DNA from: Blautia argi
GTDB lineage: Bacteria > Bacillota > Clostridia > Lachnospirales > Lachnospiraceae
Length of the DNA stretch: 64,000 nt
Assembly: GCF_003287895.1 (NCBI RefSeq)
Contig: NZ_CP030280.1
Coordinates: 2,053,501 to 2,117,500, forward strand
Reading direction: 5' to 3'
Shown: positions 17,428 to 26,218 of the stretch, one piece after another
Layout: the number at the start of each line of letters is the position of its first letter
Position numbering within the stretch: the stretch's first letter is position 1
Made by a program: the position numbers and the translations under genes
The notes under the pieces: model-generated
The model's database searches: none
What the model saw: the letters and a program-made list of their open reading frames with translations, nothing else
Told to the model about the DNA's origin: nothing

Positions 17428-18675
17428 TTATTCAAAATTTTCCTCTGCTGCTGCCTTTGCCGTAGACCAGGCAATCTGAAGGTTAAAGCCTCCTGTCACA
17501 GCATCTAAATCCAGAACTTCTCCAATAAAGAAAAGTCCCTTTACTTTTTTGGATTCCATATTTTTCGGATTGATTTCCTTTACACTGACACCGCCCTGAG
17601 TAATAATAGCCTCCCGAAATTCCCGTAGTTTGGTAAGCGTCATAGGAAAATGTTTCACAACCCGGATAAATTCCCGCCGTTCCTCTTTTGTAATCTCATT
17701 GACCTTCTTTTCCGGAGAAATGCCACCAAGGGACAGTATGATTGGATAGAGCTTTGCCGGAAACATACCGGTAATCACATTTTTAAACTGCTTATTTTTT
17801 CCGTTTTCAAACTCCCGCAAAAGCCGTGTGTCCAACTGTTCCTCTGAAAGCGCTGCCTTTAAATCCAAAAATGCCCGTAGTTCCTTTTTCTCCAGCTTCT
17901 TTCCGATTTGAGAGCTGGCAGTTAAAACCAGAGGACCTGAAATTCCGAAATGGGTAAACAAAAGCTCTCCGAATTCGTCATACAGCACCTTTTTCCCGTC
18001 TTTTACTGTAAACCGGACATTTTTCAGAGCCAGTCCCTGCATCTCCTTTATATAGTCCTCTTTTGTTTCTATAGGAACCAGGGCAGGACGAAGCTCAGTC
18101 ACTCTGTGGTTGGTTTCTCTGGCAAAGGTATATCCATCTCCTGTAGAGCCGGTTGCCTGATAAGAGCAGCCTCCGGTTGCCACAAGTACCCGATCTCCTG
18201 TAATTTCTGCTCCATTCTCCAAAAGTACACCTTTTACCTTTCCTTCCCCTTCATCAGAAAGCTCTGTCAGCACCTTTACTACCTTGCTCTTTAAATGTAT
18301 TTTTACGTCTAAAGCCTTCATGCGCTGCTCTAAAGCCTTAATCACATCAGAAGAATGATCTGACACCGGAAAGATTCTGCCGCCTCTTTCCTCCTTTACG
18401 GCCAGTCCCAGACTTTTGAAAAAGGCAATCGTGTCCTGATTGGTATAGTTATAAAAAGCGCTGTAAAGAAATTTGGGATTGCTTACCACAGAACGGAAAA
18501 AAGTTTCCTCGTCACAGGAATTGGTAATATTGCAGCGCCCCTTTCCTGTAATAAACAGCTTTTTCCCCAGTTTTTCATTTTTTTCAAAGAGGTGTACCTG
18601 ATGCTTTTGCCCGCCAAGAAAGACCGCTGCTGCCATTCCTGCGGCGCCGCCTCCTATAATGATTATTTTAGCCAT
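17428..18675 (-). CDS. NAD(P)/FAD-dependent oxidoreductase of the HI0933/BaiN family
   Basis: 415 residues. N-terminal Rossmann FAD motif IIIGGGAAGMAAAVFL (4-19), LFEKNEKLGKKLFITGKGRCN (about 29-49), and C-terminal FFIGEVLDLDAVTGGFNLQIA with the family's GGYNLQ-like box. Members include BaiN-like flavoproteins of bile acid bacteria, but most are uncharacterised, so substrate is unknown. Encoded 18 bases upstream of cmk and 11 bases downstream of the RpiR regulator. Confidence 0.88.
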   Translation of the reverse strand: MAKIIIIGGGAAGMAAAVFLGGQKHQVHLFEKNEKLGKKLFITGKGRCNITNSCDEETFFRSVVSNPKFLYSAFYNYTNQDTIAFFKSLGLAVKEERGGRIFPVSDHSSDVIKALEQRMKALDVKIHLKSKVVKVLTELSDEGEGKVKGVLLENGAEITGDRVLVATGGCSYQATGSTGDGYTFARETNHRVTELRPALVPIETKEDYIKEMQGLALKNVRFTVKDGKKVLYDEFGELLFTHFGISGPLVLTASSQIGKKLEKKELRAFLDLKAALSEEQLDTRLLREFENGKNKQFKNVITGMFPAKLYPIILSLGGISPEKKVNEITKEERREFIRVVKHFPMTLTKLREFREAIITQGGVSVKEINPKNMESKKVKGLFFIGEVLDLDAVTGGFNLQIAWSTAKAAAEENFE

Positions 18676-18686
18676 AAAACACTCCT

Positions 18687-19619
18687 TTAATCCCTGGATT
18701 TTGGGGGTATTTCCATTTTTTTCAATTCAATCTCGTGATTGTCTGCCAGATTAATCTCATCTTTGTTGTATACCTGATATTCGTCCCAGATTTTTTCCAG
18801 CGAACCCAGGGTTTCCACAACCTCCTTTTGCTTCCGCATACTGAGCGCTACAACCAATGCGTTGATAACGCTTAAAGGTGCAACCAGGGAATCCACAATA
18901 GACGCCATATCGCTTCTTGCAATGAGATTGCAGGAGGAATACAGATTCATGGGAGAATGGATACTGTCTGTCAGAGTAATCACCTTTGCATTTCTGTTGT
19001 TGGCAAATTCCAAAGCTTTTAAAGTTCTCATGGAATATCGCGGGAAGCTGATGCCAATAATTACATCTTCCTCCCCAATGCGAATCATCTGCTCAAACAG
19101 CTCGCTGGAACTGTTGGTATTTAAAAGCCGCACACCATCACAGATAAGATTCAGATAAAAAGCCAGAAATCCTGCCAGAGGCGCACAGCTTCGGATTCCC
19201 ACAACATAGATATTCCGTGCCTGCAGAATGGTTTCCACAGCCAGCTCAAAAGCCTCGTGATCTACTGCCTCCATAGTCATCTTAATCTTTTCAATGTCGG
19301 AATGCAGCACCGTATCCAGAATCTCAGACTGCGGCACCTTTCCATAGGTAATCTCCATTCTCTGTATGGAATTTAATTTGTTCCGTACCAGTTCTTCCAG
19401 CTCTCTCTGAAACTCCGGATAGCCCTTATAGCCCAGATAAATGGCAAATCGAACTACCGTAGACTCGCTGACTCCTACCGTTTCCCCCAGCTTTGCAGCC
19501 GTGAGAAACGCAGCCTTATCATAGTTTTCTTTAATATAGGCAGCCAGTTTTTTCTGTCCTTTACTGAAATTCTGATACTGCATGTTCATCTTACTGAGCA
19601 GATGCTCTGTATTGTTCAT
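18687..19619 (-). CDS. MurR/RpiR family transcriptional regulator
   Basis: 310 residues from ATG 19619 (AGAGGGG 8 bases upstream; 32 earlier codons lack a ribosome binding site). The N-terminal RpiR helix-turn-helix is clear: FSKGQKKLAAYI, AKLGETVGVSESTVVRFA, LGYKGYPEFQREL. The C-terminal SIS sugar-phosphate-binding domain spans about 125-270, with IYVVGIRSCAPLAG and ISFPRYSM. Such proteins repress or activate sugar or amino-sugar catabolism on binding sugar phosphates; the ligand here is unknown. First gene of the operon leading into the flavoprotein, cmk, ispH and S1, which are not sugar genes, so the target may lie elsewhere. Confidence 0.92.
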   Translation of the reverse strand: MNNTEHLLSKMNMQYQNFSKGQKKLAAYIKENYDKAAFLTAAKLGETVGVSESTVVRFAIYLGYKGYPEFQRELEELVRNKLNSIQRMEITYGKVPQSEILDTVLHSDIEKIKMTMEAVDHEAFELAVETILQARNIYVVGIRSCAPLAGFLAFYLNLICDGVRLLNTNSSSELFEQMIRIGEEDVIIGISFPRYSMRTLKALEFANNRNAKVITLTDSIHSPMNLYSSCNLIARSDMASIVDSLVAPLSVINALVVALSMRKQKEVVETLGSLEKIWDEYQVYNKDEINLADNHEIELKKMEIPPKSRD

Positions 19620-19736
19620 CTTCTGACCCCTCTTTGCTGATTCTTTCACATATCTTTTATCATAGCACAAAAAAGAAAAAGTTTCAGCAAAAATTTTCAG
19701 TTCTCTCTTTCTCACAGAACCCGCTTTCCCATAAAA

Positions 19737-19791
19737 CGAAAAAGCGAAGGCCCGGACACCCCTTAAAGGGTATCTGAGCCTTCGCCTTTTT
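19737..19791 (-). terminator. Rho-independent terminator of the decarboxylase operon
   Basis: GCGAAGGC (19744-19751) pairs with GCCTTCGC (19778-19785), with a smaller nested CACCCC/GGGTATC stem inside; on the minus strand a T-run follows. It sits about 25-75 bases after the stop of the OadA-type gene. Confidence 0.85.
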
Positions 19792-19813
19792 TACTCTGCT
19801 TGGACAATGCTAT

Positions 19814-21226
19814 TTATACCGGATAAGCTCCGTTTTCTGTATCCGCTTCCTTTGGATCTACCTTAGTCTGCTGTGCTTCTCTGTATTTGAAGAAGTCTGT
19901 AGCAACCTGTGGGAACAGTGCGTAAGACAGTACGTCTTCCTCCTGTTCGGACCACTGCGCCATTTCGCCTCTCAAGGTATCCAGTTCCGGCTGAAGTAAA
20001 TCCGCAGGACGGCAGGTGATAACTTCTGCATCACCAATACATTTTTTCTGTACTTCTTTATCAAACGGTTTTACTGTTGCACCGTATTTTCCGCTTAATA
20101 CATCTTTTGTTTCTTTTGTTACCATTTTGTAGCGTTCGCCCATGATAACGTTAAATACAGCCTGTGTACCCACAATCTGGGAAGATGGGGTAACCAGAGG
20201 CGGTTCACCAAGGTCTTTACGAACTCTCGGAACCTCTTCCAGAACATCGTAGAACTTGTCTTCTGCATGCTGTTCTTTTAACTGAGATGTCAGATTGGAA
20301 AGCATACCGCCCGGTACCTGATATAACAGTGTCTTAATGTTTACACCCAGGTTCTTCGGATTTAACAGACCGCTGTCTAATGCCTCGTCACGGATTGGAC
20401 GGAAGTAATCAGCGATTTCTGCCAATAACTGCTGATCAAAGCCTGTATCATAAGGTGTTCCCTTAAAGGTTTCAACCATAACCTCTGTTGCCGGCTGAGA
20501 TGTTCCCAGTGCAAATGGTGACATAGCTGTATCAATAACATCTACGCCTGCTTCTACTGCTTTTAAGTAAGTCATGGAAGCAACTCCTGAGGTATAGTGT
20601 GTATGAAGCTGAATCGGAATATCAACCGCTTCTTTTAATGCTGTTACAAGCTCTGTTGCTTTATATGGAAGCAATAAACCAGCCATATCTTTGATACAGA
20701 TGGAGTTTGCACCCATATCCTCAACCTTTTTCGCCATATCTACCCAGTAGTCCAGAGTATAGGCGTCACCCAGAGTATAAGACAGAGCAACCTGTGCATG
20801 CCCTTTTTCTTTGTTTGCTGCCTTTACTGCTGTCTGCAGATTGCGAAGGTCATTTAAACAGTCGAAAATACGAATGATATCAATACCGTTTGCAATAGAT
20901 TTCTGCACAAAGTATTCTACTACGTCATCCGCGTATGGACGGTAACCTAAAATGTTCTGTCCACGGAATAACATCTGCAATTTTGTATTTTTAAAGCCAT
21001 CACGGAATTTACGAAGTCTTTCCCATGGATCTTCCTTTAAGAAACGCAGGGAAGCATCAAAGGTAGCTCCACCCCAGCACTCTACGGAATGGTAGCCGAC
21101 TTTATCCAGTTTTTCTACGATTGGCATCATCTGCTCTGTTGTCATTCTTGTTGCAATCAGAGATTGATGTGCGTCACGCAGAATTGTTTCAGTAATTTTA
21201 ATTGGTTTCTTTACTACGTCTGCCAT
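19814..21226 (-). CDS. Oxaloacetate decarboxylase alpha / pyruvate carboxyltransferase (5S-type) subunit
   Basis: 470 residues from ATG 21226 (GGAGG 9 bases upstream). An HMGL-like TIM barrel fills about 10-270: ETILRDAHQSLIATRM, GGATFDASLRFL, CIKDMAGLL (family position of the carbamylated lysine) and LHTHYTSG (two metal-binding histidines). A conserved PYC_OADA domain follows (about 285-440). No biotin domain is attached; the carrier is the separate 22481-22852 protein. Transfers carboxyl between biotin and pyruvate/oxaloacetate. Last gene of the operon, next to the Na+ pump beta subunit, so either an oxaloacetate decarboxylase or the 5S part of a transcarboxylase. Confidence 0.92.
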   Translation of the reverse strand: MADVVKKPIKITETILRDAHQSLIATRMTTEQMMPIVEKLDKVGYHSVECWGGATFDASLRFLKEDPWERLRKFRDGFKNTKLQMLFRGQNILGYRPYADDVVEYFVQKSIANGIDIIRIFDCLNDLRNLQTAVKAANKEKGHAQVALSYTLGDAYTLDYWVDMAKKVEDMGANSICIKDMAGLLLPYKATELVTALKEAVDIPIQLHTHYTSGVASMTYLKAVEAGVDVIDTAMSPFALGTSQPATEVMVETFKGTPYDTGFDQQLLAEIADYFRPIRDEALDSGLLNPKNLGVNIKTLLYQVPGGMLSNLTSQLKEQHAEDKFYDVLEEVPRVRKDLGEPPLVTPSSQIVGTQAVFNVIMGERYKMVTKETKDVLSGKYGATVKPFDKEVQKKCIGDAEVITCRPADLLQPELDTLRGEMAQWSEQEEDVLSYALFPQVATDFFKYREAQQTKVDPKEADTENGAYPV

Positions 21227-21255
21227 CTTTTTTTCCTCCATTTATATTTCTTGGT

Positions 21256-22404
21256 TTATACACCAAAGATAGCCATGAAAGTACCTGCTGCTACGGCTGT
21301 ACCGATAACACCGGCAACATTTGGTCCCATTGCATGCATGAGCAGGAAGTTGGTCGGGTCTGCTTCTGCACCCACTTTCTGGGATACACGGGCTGCCATG
21401 GGAACTGCGGATACACCTGCAGAACCAATCAGCGGGTTAATCTTGCCATGAGTCAGCTTGCACATGAGTTTACCCAGAAGCACACCGCCGGCCGTACCAA
21501 AGGCAAAGGCTGCCAGACCTAATGCTACAATTTTCAGAGTATCTACTTTTAAGAATGCCTCAGCACTTGTTGCAGCACCTACGGAAGTACCCAGAAGGAT
21601 AACAACGATGTACATAAGCGCATTGGAAGCTGTTTCTGAAAGCTGTTTTACAACGCCTGATTCACGGAACAGGTTACCCAGCATCAGCATACCAACAAGC
21701 GGCGCTGTTGTAGGAAGAATCAGACAAACAACAACGGTGATGATAATCGGGAACAGGATTTTTTCCAGTTTGGATACCGGACGAAGCTGTTCCATTTTGA
21801 TTTTTCTTTCTTCTTCTGTTGTCAGAAGCTTCATGATTGGCGGCTGAATAATCGGTACCAGGGACATATAGGAATATGCCGCTACGGCAATTGCGCCCAT
21901 GAGTCCGGTCTGTCCAAGCTTACCAGCCAGGAAGATAGAAGTCGGACCGTCTGCACCACCGATAATGGAAATTGCTGCTGCTGCTTTTCCGTTGAAGCCC
22001 ATGAAGATTGCCAGGAAGTATGCAACATAGATACCAAGCTGTGCTGCTGCACCCATTAAGAAGCTCTTTGGGTTGGCAATCAGAGGACCGAAGTCTGTCA
22101 TGGCGCCTACACCAAGGAAAATCAGAGATGGGAGCACACTCCACTCATCAAGAATATAGAAAATGTGAAGAAGTCCGGCTACGCCGTTGGATGTTTCTTC
22201 TGCGCTGGCCATAATATCAGGATAGATATTTACCAAAAGCATACCAAAAGCAATTGGCACCAGCAAAAGCGGTTCAAATCCCATTTTAATAGCAAGGAAT
22301 AAAAATACAAATGCTACTAAAATCATAATCAGATTGCCCCATGTCAGATTCATAAAAGCTGTCTGCCCAATCAGGTTTGACACTGTATCTGCAATGTTAG
22401 ACAT
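21256..22404 (-). CDS. Sodium ion-translocating decarboxylase beta subunit
   Basis: 382 residues from ATG 22404 (GGGAGG 6 bases upstream). About nine to eleven membrane segments. Conserved family stretches: FLGVGAMTDFGPLIANPK, ISIIGGADGPTSIFLA, PLVGMLMLGNLFRESGV and NPLIGSAGVSAVPMAAR. The aspartate in GGADGPT is the proposed Na+ site in the OadB/MmdB/GcdB family. It decarboxylates carboxybiotin and exports Na+. Which donor feeds it is discussed under findings. Confidence 0.96.
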   Translation of the reverse strand: MSNIADTVSNLIGQTAFMNLTWGNLIMILVAFVFLFLAIKMGFEPLLLVPIAFGMLLVNIYPDIMASAEETSNGVAGLLHIFYILDEWSVLPSLIFLGVGAMTDFGPLIANPKSFLMGAAAQLGIYVAYFLAIFMGFNGKAAAAISIIGGADGPTSIFLAGKLGQTGLMGAIAVAAYSYMSLVPIIQPPIMKLLTTEEERKIKMEQLRPVSKLEKILFPIIITVVVCLILPTTAPLVGMLMLGNLFRESGVVKQLSETASNALMYIVVILLGTSVGAATSAEAFLKVDTLKIVALGLAAFAFGTAGGVLLGKLMCKLTHGKINPLIGSAGVSAVPMAARVSQKVGAEADPTNFLLMHAMGPNVAGVIGTAVAAGTFMAIFGV

Positions 22405-22480
22405 TTTTTTACCTCCCATTTATTTCGTCATTCACAGGCATTTCTGCCCGTTTCTTGGGAATTTACATGGTATGCAAATT

Positions 22481-22852
22481 CTAGTTCATAGATGCCAGTA
22501 CAGCACCGTTTTCTACTGCATCGCCAACAGCTACGTTTACGCTTGCAAGTGTACCGTCCTGAGGTGCAACAACCGGAATTTCCATTTTCATAGCTTCCAG
22601 AATTACAATCGGATCACCGGCTTTTAAAGCCTGTCCTACATTTGCTTCGATTTTGCATACTTTACCAGGAACAGATGCCTTAACCTCAATAGCGCCTGCT
22701 GCCGCTGCTGCTGCAGGTTTTGCAGCCGGTGCTGCTTTTGGAGCAGCCTTAGGTGCTGCCTTAGGTGCTGCTGCAGGTGCAGCGTTTCCGTTTCCTTCTT
22801 CTACGGTTACATCATATGCAACGCCATTTACTGTAATTGTATAAGATTTCAT
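22481..22852 (-). CDS. Biotin carboxyl carrier protein of the decarboxylase complex
   Basis: 123 residues. A short N-terminal domain (MKSYTITVNGVAYDVTVEEG), an Ala/Pro/Lys flexible linker with repeated APKA units (about 25-50), and a biotinyl domain with the attachment motif EAMKMEI (lysine near residue 88). It shuttles carboxybiotin between the carboxyltransferases and the beta subunit. Counterpart of MmdC/GcdC. Lies between the gamma/delta-type lipoprotein and the beta subunit. Confidence 0.95.
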   Translation of the reverse strand: MKSYTITVNGVAYDVTVEEGNGNAAPAAAPKAAPKAAPKAAPAAKPAAAAAAGAIEVKASVPGKVCKIEANVGQALKAGDPIVILEAMKMEIPVVAPQDGTLASVNVAVGDAVENGAVLASMN

Positions 22853-22876
22853 ATTTCTTTCCTCCTACCAATAAAG

Positions 22877-23638
22877 CTATTTCCAGCTTCTTCTGTTTGA
22901 TTTTCTGATCGAACGTACCACAAAGCTGTCTGTGGACGTATTTTCTGCTGCTGCAATCGCTGCCGCAATCACTGCCACTAAAGCTCCGTCATCAACCAGC
23001 TCTTCTTCTGCCTGAGGAACAACTTCCTGTACCGGAGCAGGCGCAGGAGCAGGTGCTGTTTCCGGAGTTTTCTTTTTACTCAGAGCTGCTTCCAGCTTTG
23101 GTACATATTTCATCAAAGAAATCACAAAGCTTAAGAAAATCAGCATGATAAATACAGTTGCAAGACCTACAACAGCATTCATGACAGCATCCTTCATCTT
23201 TTCGCCCATTGTATAATTTGCACTGAAGCCAACGCTTTCTGCGTTTAATTTGCCGTCATATACCATTTCTACGGTAGCATCTCTGTTTTCAAACTCTGCC
23301 TGTAAAGTAACAACGTATTTGCTTCCGTCCTTCTTTATAACATCTTCGGCATCAGCTTCTTTGATTTCCACGAAAGCGCCCAGCTCTTCTAAGGAATCAG
23401 CCCAGGAAGTGAAGGCATTTTTTGTGAAGTCGTCCATGTTCGGATTTTCTTCTATAGACTGTTCTATAGTTGCCTTATCATACTGTACCAGAGCCTGAAC
23501 AGTACCGACTGTCCCCTGGTAAAGATTATCCTGCACCTTGGCATTGATTTCATCTTTTGTCTGACCGCATGCGGACAGGGAAAATACCAGAACACCGATT
23601 GATACTAAACTGCCTATTTTTTTCCATCTCTGTTTCAT
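22877..23638 (-). CDS. OadG-type gamma/delta subunit with N-terminal lipoprotein domain
   Basis: 253 residues from ATG 23638 (GGGGGAG 6 bases upstream). The N-terminus is a lipoprotein signal, GVLVFSLSACGQT, with a lipobox cysteine near residue 25. A soluble extracytoplasmic region (about 30-145) resembles DUF3887-type domains. One membrane helix (about 155-180, VVGLATVFIMLIFLSFVISLM) and a Pro/Ala/Glu linker then lead to the C-terminal ALVAVIAAAIAAAEN motif typical of the MmdD/OadG small subunit. Normal OadG/MmdD proteins are about 80-120 residues, so the secreted N-terminal half is an extension. Probably a scaffold joining the carboxyltransferase to the membrane subunits. Confidence 0.85.
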   Translation of the reverse strand: MKQRWKKIGSLVSIGVLVFSLSACGQTKDEINAKVQDNLYQGTVGTVQALVQYDKATIEQSIEENPNMDDFTKNAFTSWADSLEELGAFVEIKEADAEDVIKKDGSKYVVTLQAEFENRDATVEMVYDGKLNAESVGFSANYTMGEKMKDAVMNAVVGLATVFIMLIFLSFVISLMKYVPKLEAALSKKKTPETAPAPAPAPVQEVVPQAEEELVDDGALVAVIAAAIAAAENTSTDSFVVRSIRKSNRRSWK

Positions 23639-23654
23639 ATCATCTCCCCCTTGC

Positions 23655-25091
23655 TTAAACTGTGCCATGTTTCTTGCTTGGGCGGTCTTCTCTCTTGGTG
23701 AATAACATTTCAAATGCACCAATTACATACTTTCTTGTGTCCTCAGCCTCAATAATGGTGTCCACATAGCCTCTCTTTGCTGCGGAAAGAGCGCTGGACT
23801 GCAACATCGCATATTCTGCTGCTTTTTCATTAATCGTAGCTGCATCTGCATCTGCATACATAATCTTTGCAGCCAGTTTTGCGTCCATCATACCAATCTG
23901 TGCATTCGGCCATGCAAATACCATGTCCGCACCAGTGGATTTGCTGTTCATAGTAAGGTAAGCGCTTCCGAAAGCTTCTCCGATTACAATGTTTACCTTT
24001 GGAACGGTTGCACTGATAAATGCGTTTGTCAGCTCTGCTGCATTTCTTGCCATATTGGACTCAGAGCATTTTGTAGCCTTGTATCCTTTTACATTGGTAA
24101 GAGTCAGAACAGGGATTTCAAATGCATCACAGAATTTTACAAATTCAGCGGCTTTTTTACAGCCTCTTGCGGATAATACATTTTCAAAGGTTTCTGTCTT
24201 TTCGCCCTCTTGGTTGTAAACTTCGCTTCTGTTTGCAACACAGCCTACCGTTGCACCGTTTAAACGGATAAATCCTGTTACCATGTCTTTTGCATAAGCT
24301 GCTTTTACTTCAAAGAATTCCTGATTGTCTGCAATCTGGGAAAGTGCAATAGAGGTATCTCCCACACAGTTTTCCAGTTCCGGACAAATACGATTTAAGT
24401 CATCTGTGCAGTCTACATAGGATGAATTGTCTTCAAAGTTAGAAGGCAACATGGAAACCAGGGTTCTCATCTGTCCTAAAATTTCTTCTTCGCTTCCCAG
24501 AACGTCTACAAGACCTGCATGCTCGCTCTGGTATGCAGCGCTTGAAGTATCACATTTGGAAATTTCATTTCCTTCCAGTGCATTCGGGGAGTTTACAAAC
24601 AGTCTTCCCTTTGTGTCTTCCATAAATGTAAAGTCTGTCAAAGCCGGAACGACTGCAAGTCCGCCGCCACAGGTACCGAAAATTCCTGTAATCTGAGGAA
24701 TCACACCAGATGCCATAACCTGTTTTGTGTAAATTTCGCCAAAAGCGTTTAATGCATCTGTTGCTTCCTGCAGTCTTAAGCCTGCACAGTCAAGCAGACC
24801 GATAATCGGTGCGCCTGTCTTCATGGCTAAATCGTACAGATTTGCAATTTTCTTTGCATGCATTTCACCAATGGAACCGTTTAACACGGAGGCGTCCTGG
24901 CTGTACACATATACCAGGCTACCGTCAATGACACCGTATCCGGTAATGACGCCGTCTGCCGGTGTTTCTTTTTCAGATAAGTTGAAATCTGTGTTTCTGG
25001 CTGTTACATAGCCGCCGATTTCAACAAAGCTGTTCTCATCAAGTAAAGAGTTAATTCTCTTACTCGCTAAGGTTTGTGCTGTACTACTCAT
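23655..25091 (-). CDS. Acyl-CoA carboxyltransferase subunit (MmdA/PccB-like)
   Basis: 478 residues with the two halves of the carboxyltransferase domain: N-half ADGVITGYGVIDGSLVYVYS, GIFGTCGGGLAVVPALTDF and LFVNSPNAL; C-half MVTGFIRLNGATVGCVANRS, VLTLTNVKGYKAT, IVIGEAFGSAYLTMNSK and AWPNAQIGMM. The family moves carboxyl between biotin and a CoA ester (methylmalonyl-CoA, glutaconyl-CoA, malonyl-CoA). Somewhat shorter than the ~510-residue MmdA. First gene of an mmdA-D-C-B-like operon with an extra OadA-type gene at the end. Substrate cannot be decided from sequence. Confidence 0.9.
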   Translation of the reverse strand: MSSTAQTLASKRINSLLDENSFVEIGGYVTARNTDFNLSEKETPADGVITGYGVIDGSLVYVYSQDASVLNGSIGEMHAKKIANLYDLAMKTGAPIIGLLDCAGLRLQEATDALNAFGEIYTKQVMASGVIPQITGIFGTCGGGLAVVPALTDFTFMEDTKGRLFVNSPNALEGNEISKCDTSSAAYQSEHAGLVDVLGSEEEILGQMRTLVSMLPSNFEDNSSYVDCTDDLNRICPELENCVGDTSIALSQIADNQEFFEVKAAYAKDMVTGFIRLNGATVGCVANRSEVYNQEGEKTETFENVLSARGCKKAAEFVKFCDAFEIPVLTLTNVKGYKATKCSESNMARNAAELTNAFISATVPKVNIVIGEAFGSAYLTMNSKSTGADMVFAWPNAQIGMMDAKLAAKIMYADADAATINEKAAEYAMLQSSALSAAKRGYVDTIIEAEDTRKYVIGAFEMLFTKREDRPSKKHGTV

Positions 25092-25157
25092 TGTTCAGCC
25101 CTCCATCTTAAATTTATTTTTCACAGCAAAAGCACAATCCGCCTGCTGTTTACCGGG

Positions 25158-25204
25158 ATTTCTGCACTATCACTGTGAGCCTTATCCGGTCTTTGTGCAG
25201 AAAT
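25158..25204. repeat. Inverted repeat in decarboxylase operon leader
   Basis: ATTTCTGCAC (25158-25167) and GTGCAGAAAT (25195-25204) are perfect 10-bp arms separated by 27 bases in the 5' untranslated leader. A third copy of the core, ATTTCTGCC, is at 25245-25253 near the predicted transcript start. This could be an mRNA hairpin or repeated operator; nothing else was recognised in this 215-base gap beyond the promoter. Confidence 0.5.
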
Positions 25205-25253
25205 TTTCACCGATTCACTGTATTGTGCTACATTAGTAAAACCAATTTCTGCC

Positions 25254-25289
25254 GAGTATAATTGTACCTTGTTTCGAATTATTTTTCAA
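25254..25289 (-). promoter_or_regulatory. Predicted promoter of the decarboxylase operon
   Basis: Minus strand TTGAAA (25289-25284), 17-base spacer, TACAAT (25266-25261). Start of transcription is expected near 25254, giving a leader of about 160 bases before the 25091 start. Confidence 0.7.
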
Positions 25290-25306
25290 TAGTTTTTGAC
25301 AAAGTT

Positions 25307-26041
25307 TTAACGCCCTTTTCTGCTGCGCCAAAGCTCTTCACAATTTTTCATACAGGTGTATAAAAGAGAGTATGTCCCGTTTTTTTCTATTTCTACCTCT
25401 AATTCCTCTGCAAATAAAAATTCTATACAAAGATATCCCAGTCCTGAAAGCTGTTCCCTTTGTTTTGTTTTTGCCAGAGCGCACATTCTCTGAAAGGAAG
25501 TATGGGAGGCGCCTTTAAAAAAGTTGTAAATTTCCTGGAAACCCCGGTAAAGCAAATACCAGAAACCAATCCACGCCAGCTCTGCCCTCTCTGCTTCCCC
25601 TCCTCTAATGTCCTCCAAAAGCCCAAGGACTGCTTCAGCACAAAGCTTCTCCTCGCAGGAAAGAGAATGCCAGAAATATTCCCCCTGATAAACGCTGCTT
25701 TCCGCGCGCTGCAGAAGATAGGCTCTCCACTCCTCCTCCATATGAATGACCATGTTCTGGCACCGATGATTTTTTGCCTATGGCATAGAGCAGCGTATAG
25801 GTAATATCTGCATATTTCTTCTCTGTCTTTGGCACAAAATCACCGCCGCCAGGATCGTAAGAGCCTTCCTCCTGCAAAAAGTCCGAACTCTGCCTTATCT
25901 GTATGCAAAGCCCCTGAAATAAAATCCCCTTTTTTCTCATAGACTGCCTCTTTTCCGTCTGCACCTGCACTGTGAGGAATTTTCTTCTTTTTCTTTATAC
26001 TTATCCGGGAACTCAAAGAACTGATAGATGAAATAGCAATA
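25307..26041 (-). pseudogene. Unknown gene with apparent frame breaks
   Basis: The intact part (25307-25753) encodes up to 148 residues, from about MEEEWRAYLLQRAESS to WRSRKGR, with many aromatic and charged residues (FWYLLYRGFQEIYNFFKG). Upstream, coding-like protein sequence continues in other frames: DPGGGDFVPKTEKKYADITYTLL ends one frame near 25775, and GKEAVYEKKGDFISGAL lies in another near 25900. Removing one base at the T-run 25770-25775 and one at the A-run 25876-25880 (plus strand) joins these into one open frame; a third join near 25985 is possible. I do not recognise the family and no start codon is convincing. It could be a decayed gene or an intact gene with sequence errors. Confidence 0.4.
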
Positions 26042-26155
26042 GAAATATGGAATAAAGTGAGAAAACAAAAAGAATAAAACAAAATTTAAAGAACTGATAG
26101 ATACGCCAACTGAAATGCCGCGCAGACCTGTTTTTATTTTAGATATATTTTACTA

Positions 26156-26194
26156 CAGAGCCTGGAAAATTACAAGGAATTTTCTCAGACTCTG
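26156..26194. repeat. Imperfect hairpin downstream of tyrS
   Basis: CAGAG..CTGGAAAATT and AATTTTCTCAG..CTCTG pair imperfectly 25-63 bases after the tyrS stop. It may serve as the tyrS terminator, but the T-run is poor on both strands. Confidence 0.35.
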
Positions 26195-26218
26195 CAATAA
26201 AATTTTATCAGGCTTTCT

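Noticed and set aside
19640..19700. Promoter for the RpiR gene (TATGAT box)
   Set aside because: A -10-like box exists, but no acceptable -35 at 16-18 bases; left unannotated.
22653..22844. Ala-rich plus-strand open frame opposite the biotin carrier
   Set aside because: It is the antisense of the Ala/Pro linker (GCT/GCA repeats) and has no ribosome binding site.
25970..26076. Plus-strand coding stretch reading ELKELIDEIAIEIW
   Set aside because: Short, no start or ribosome binding site, and it lies opposite a better minus-strand candidate frame.
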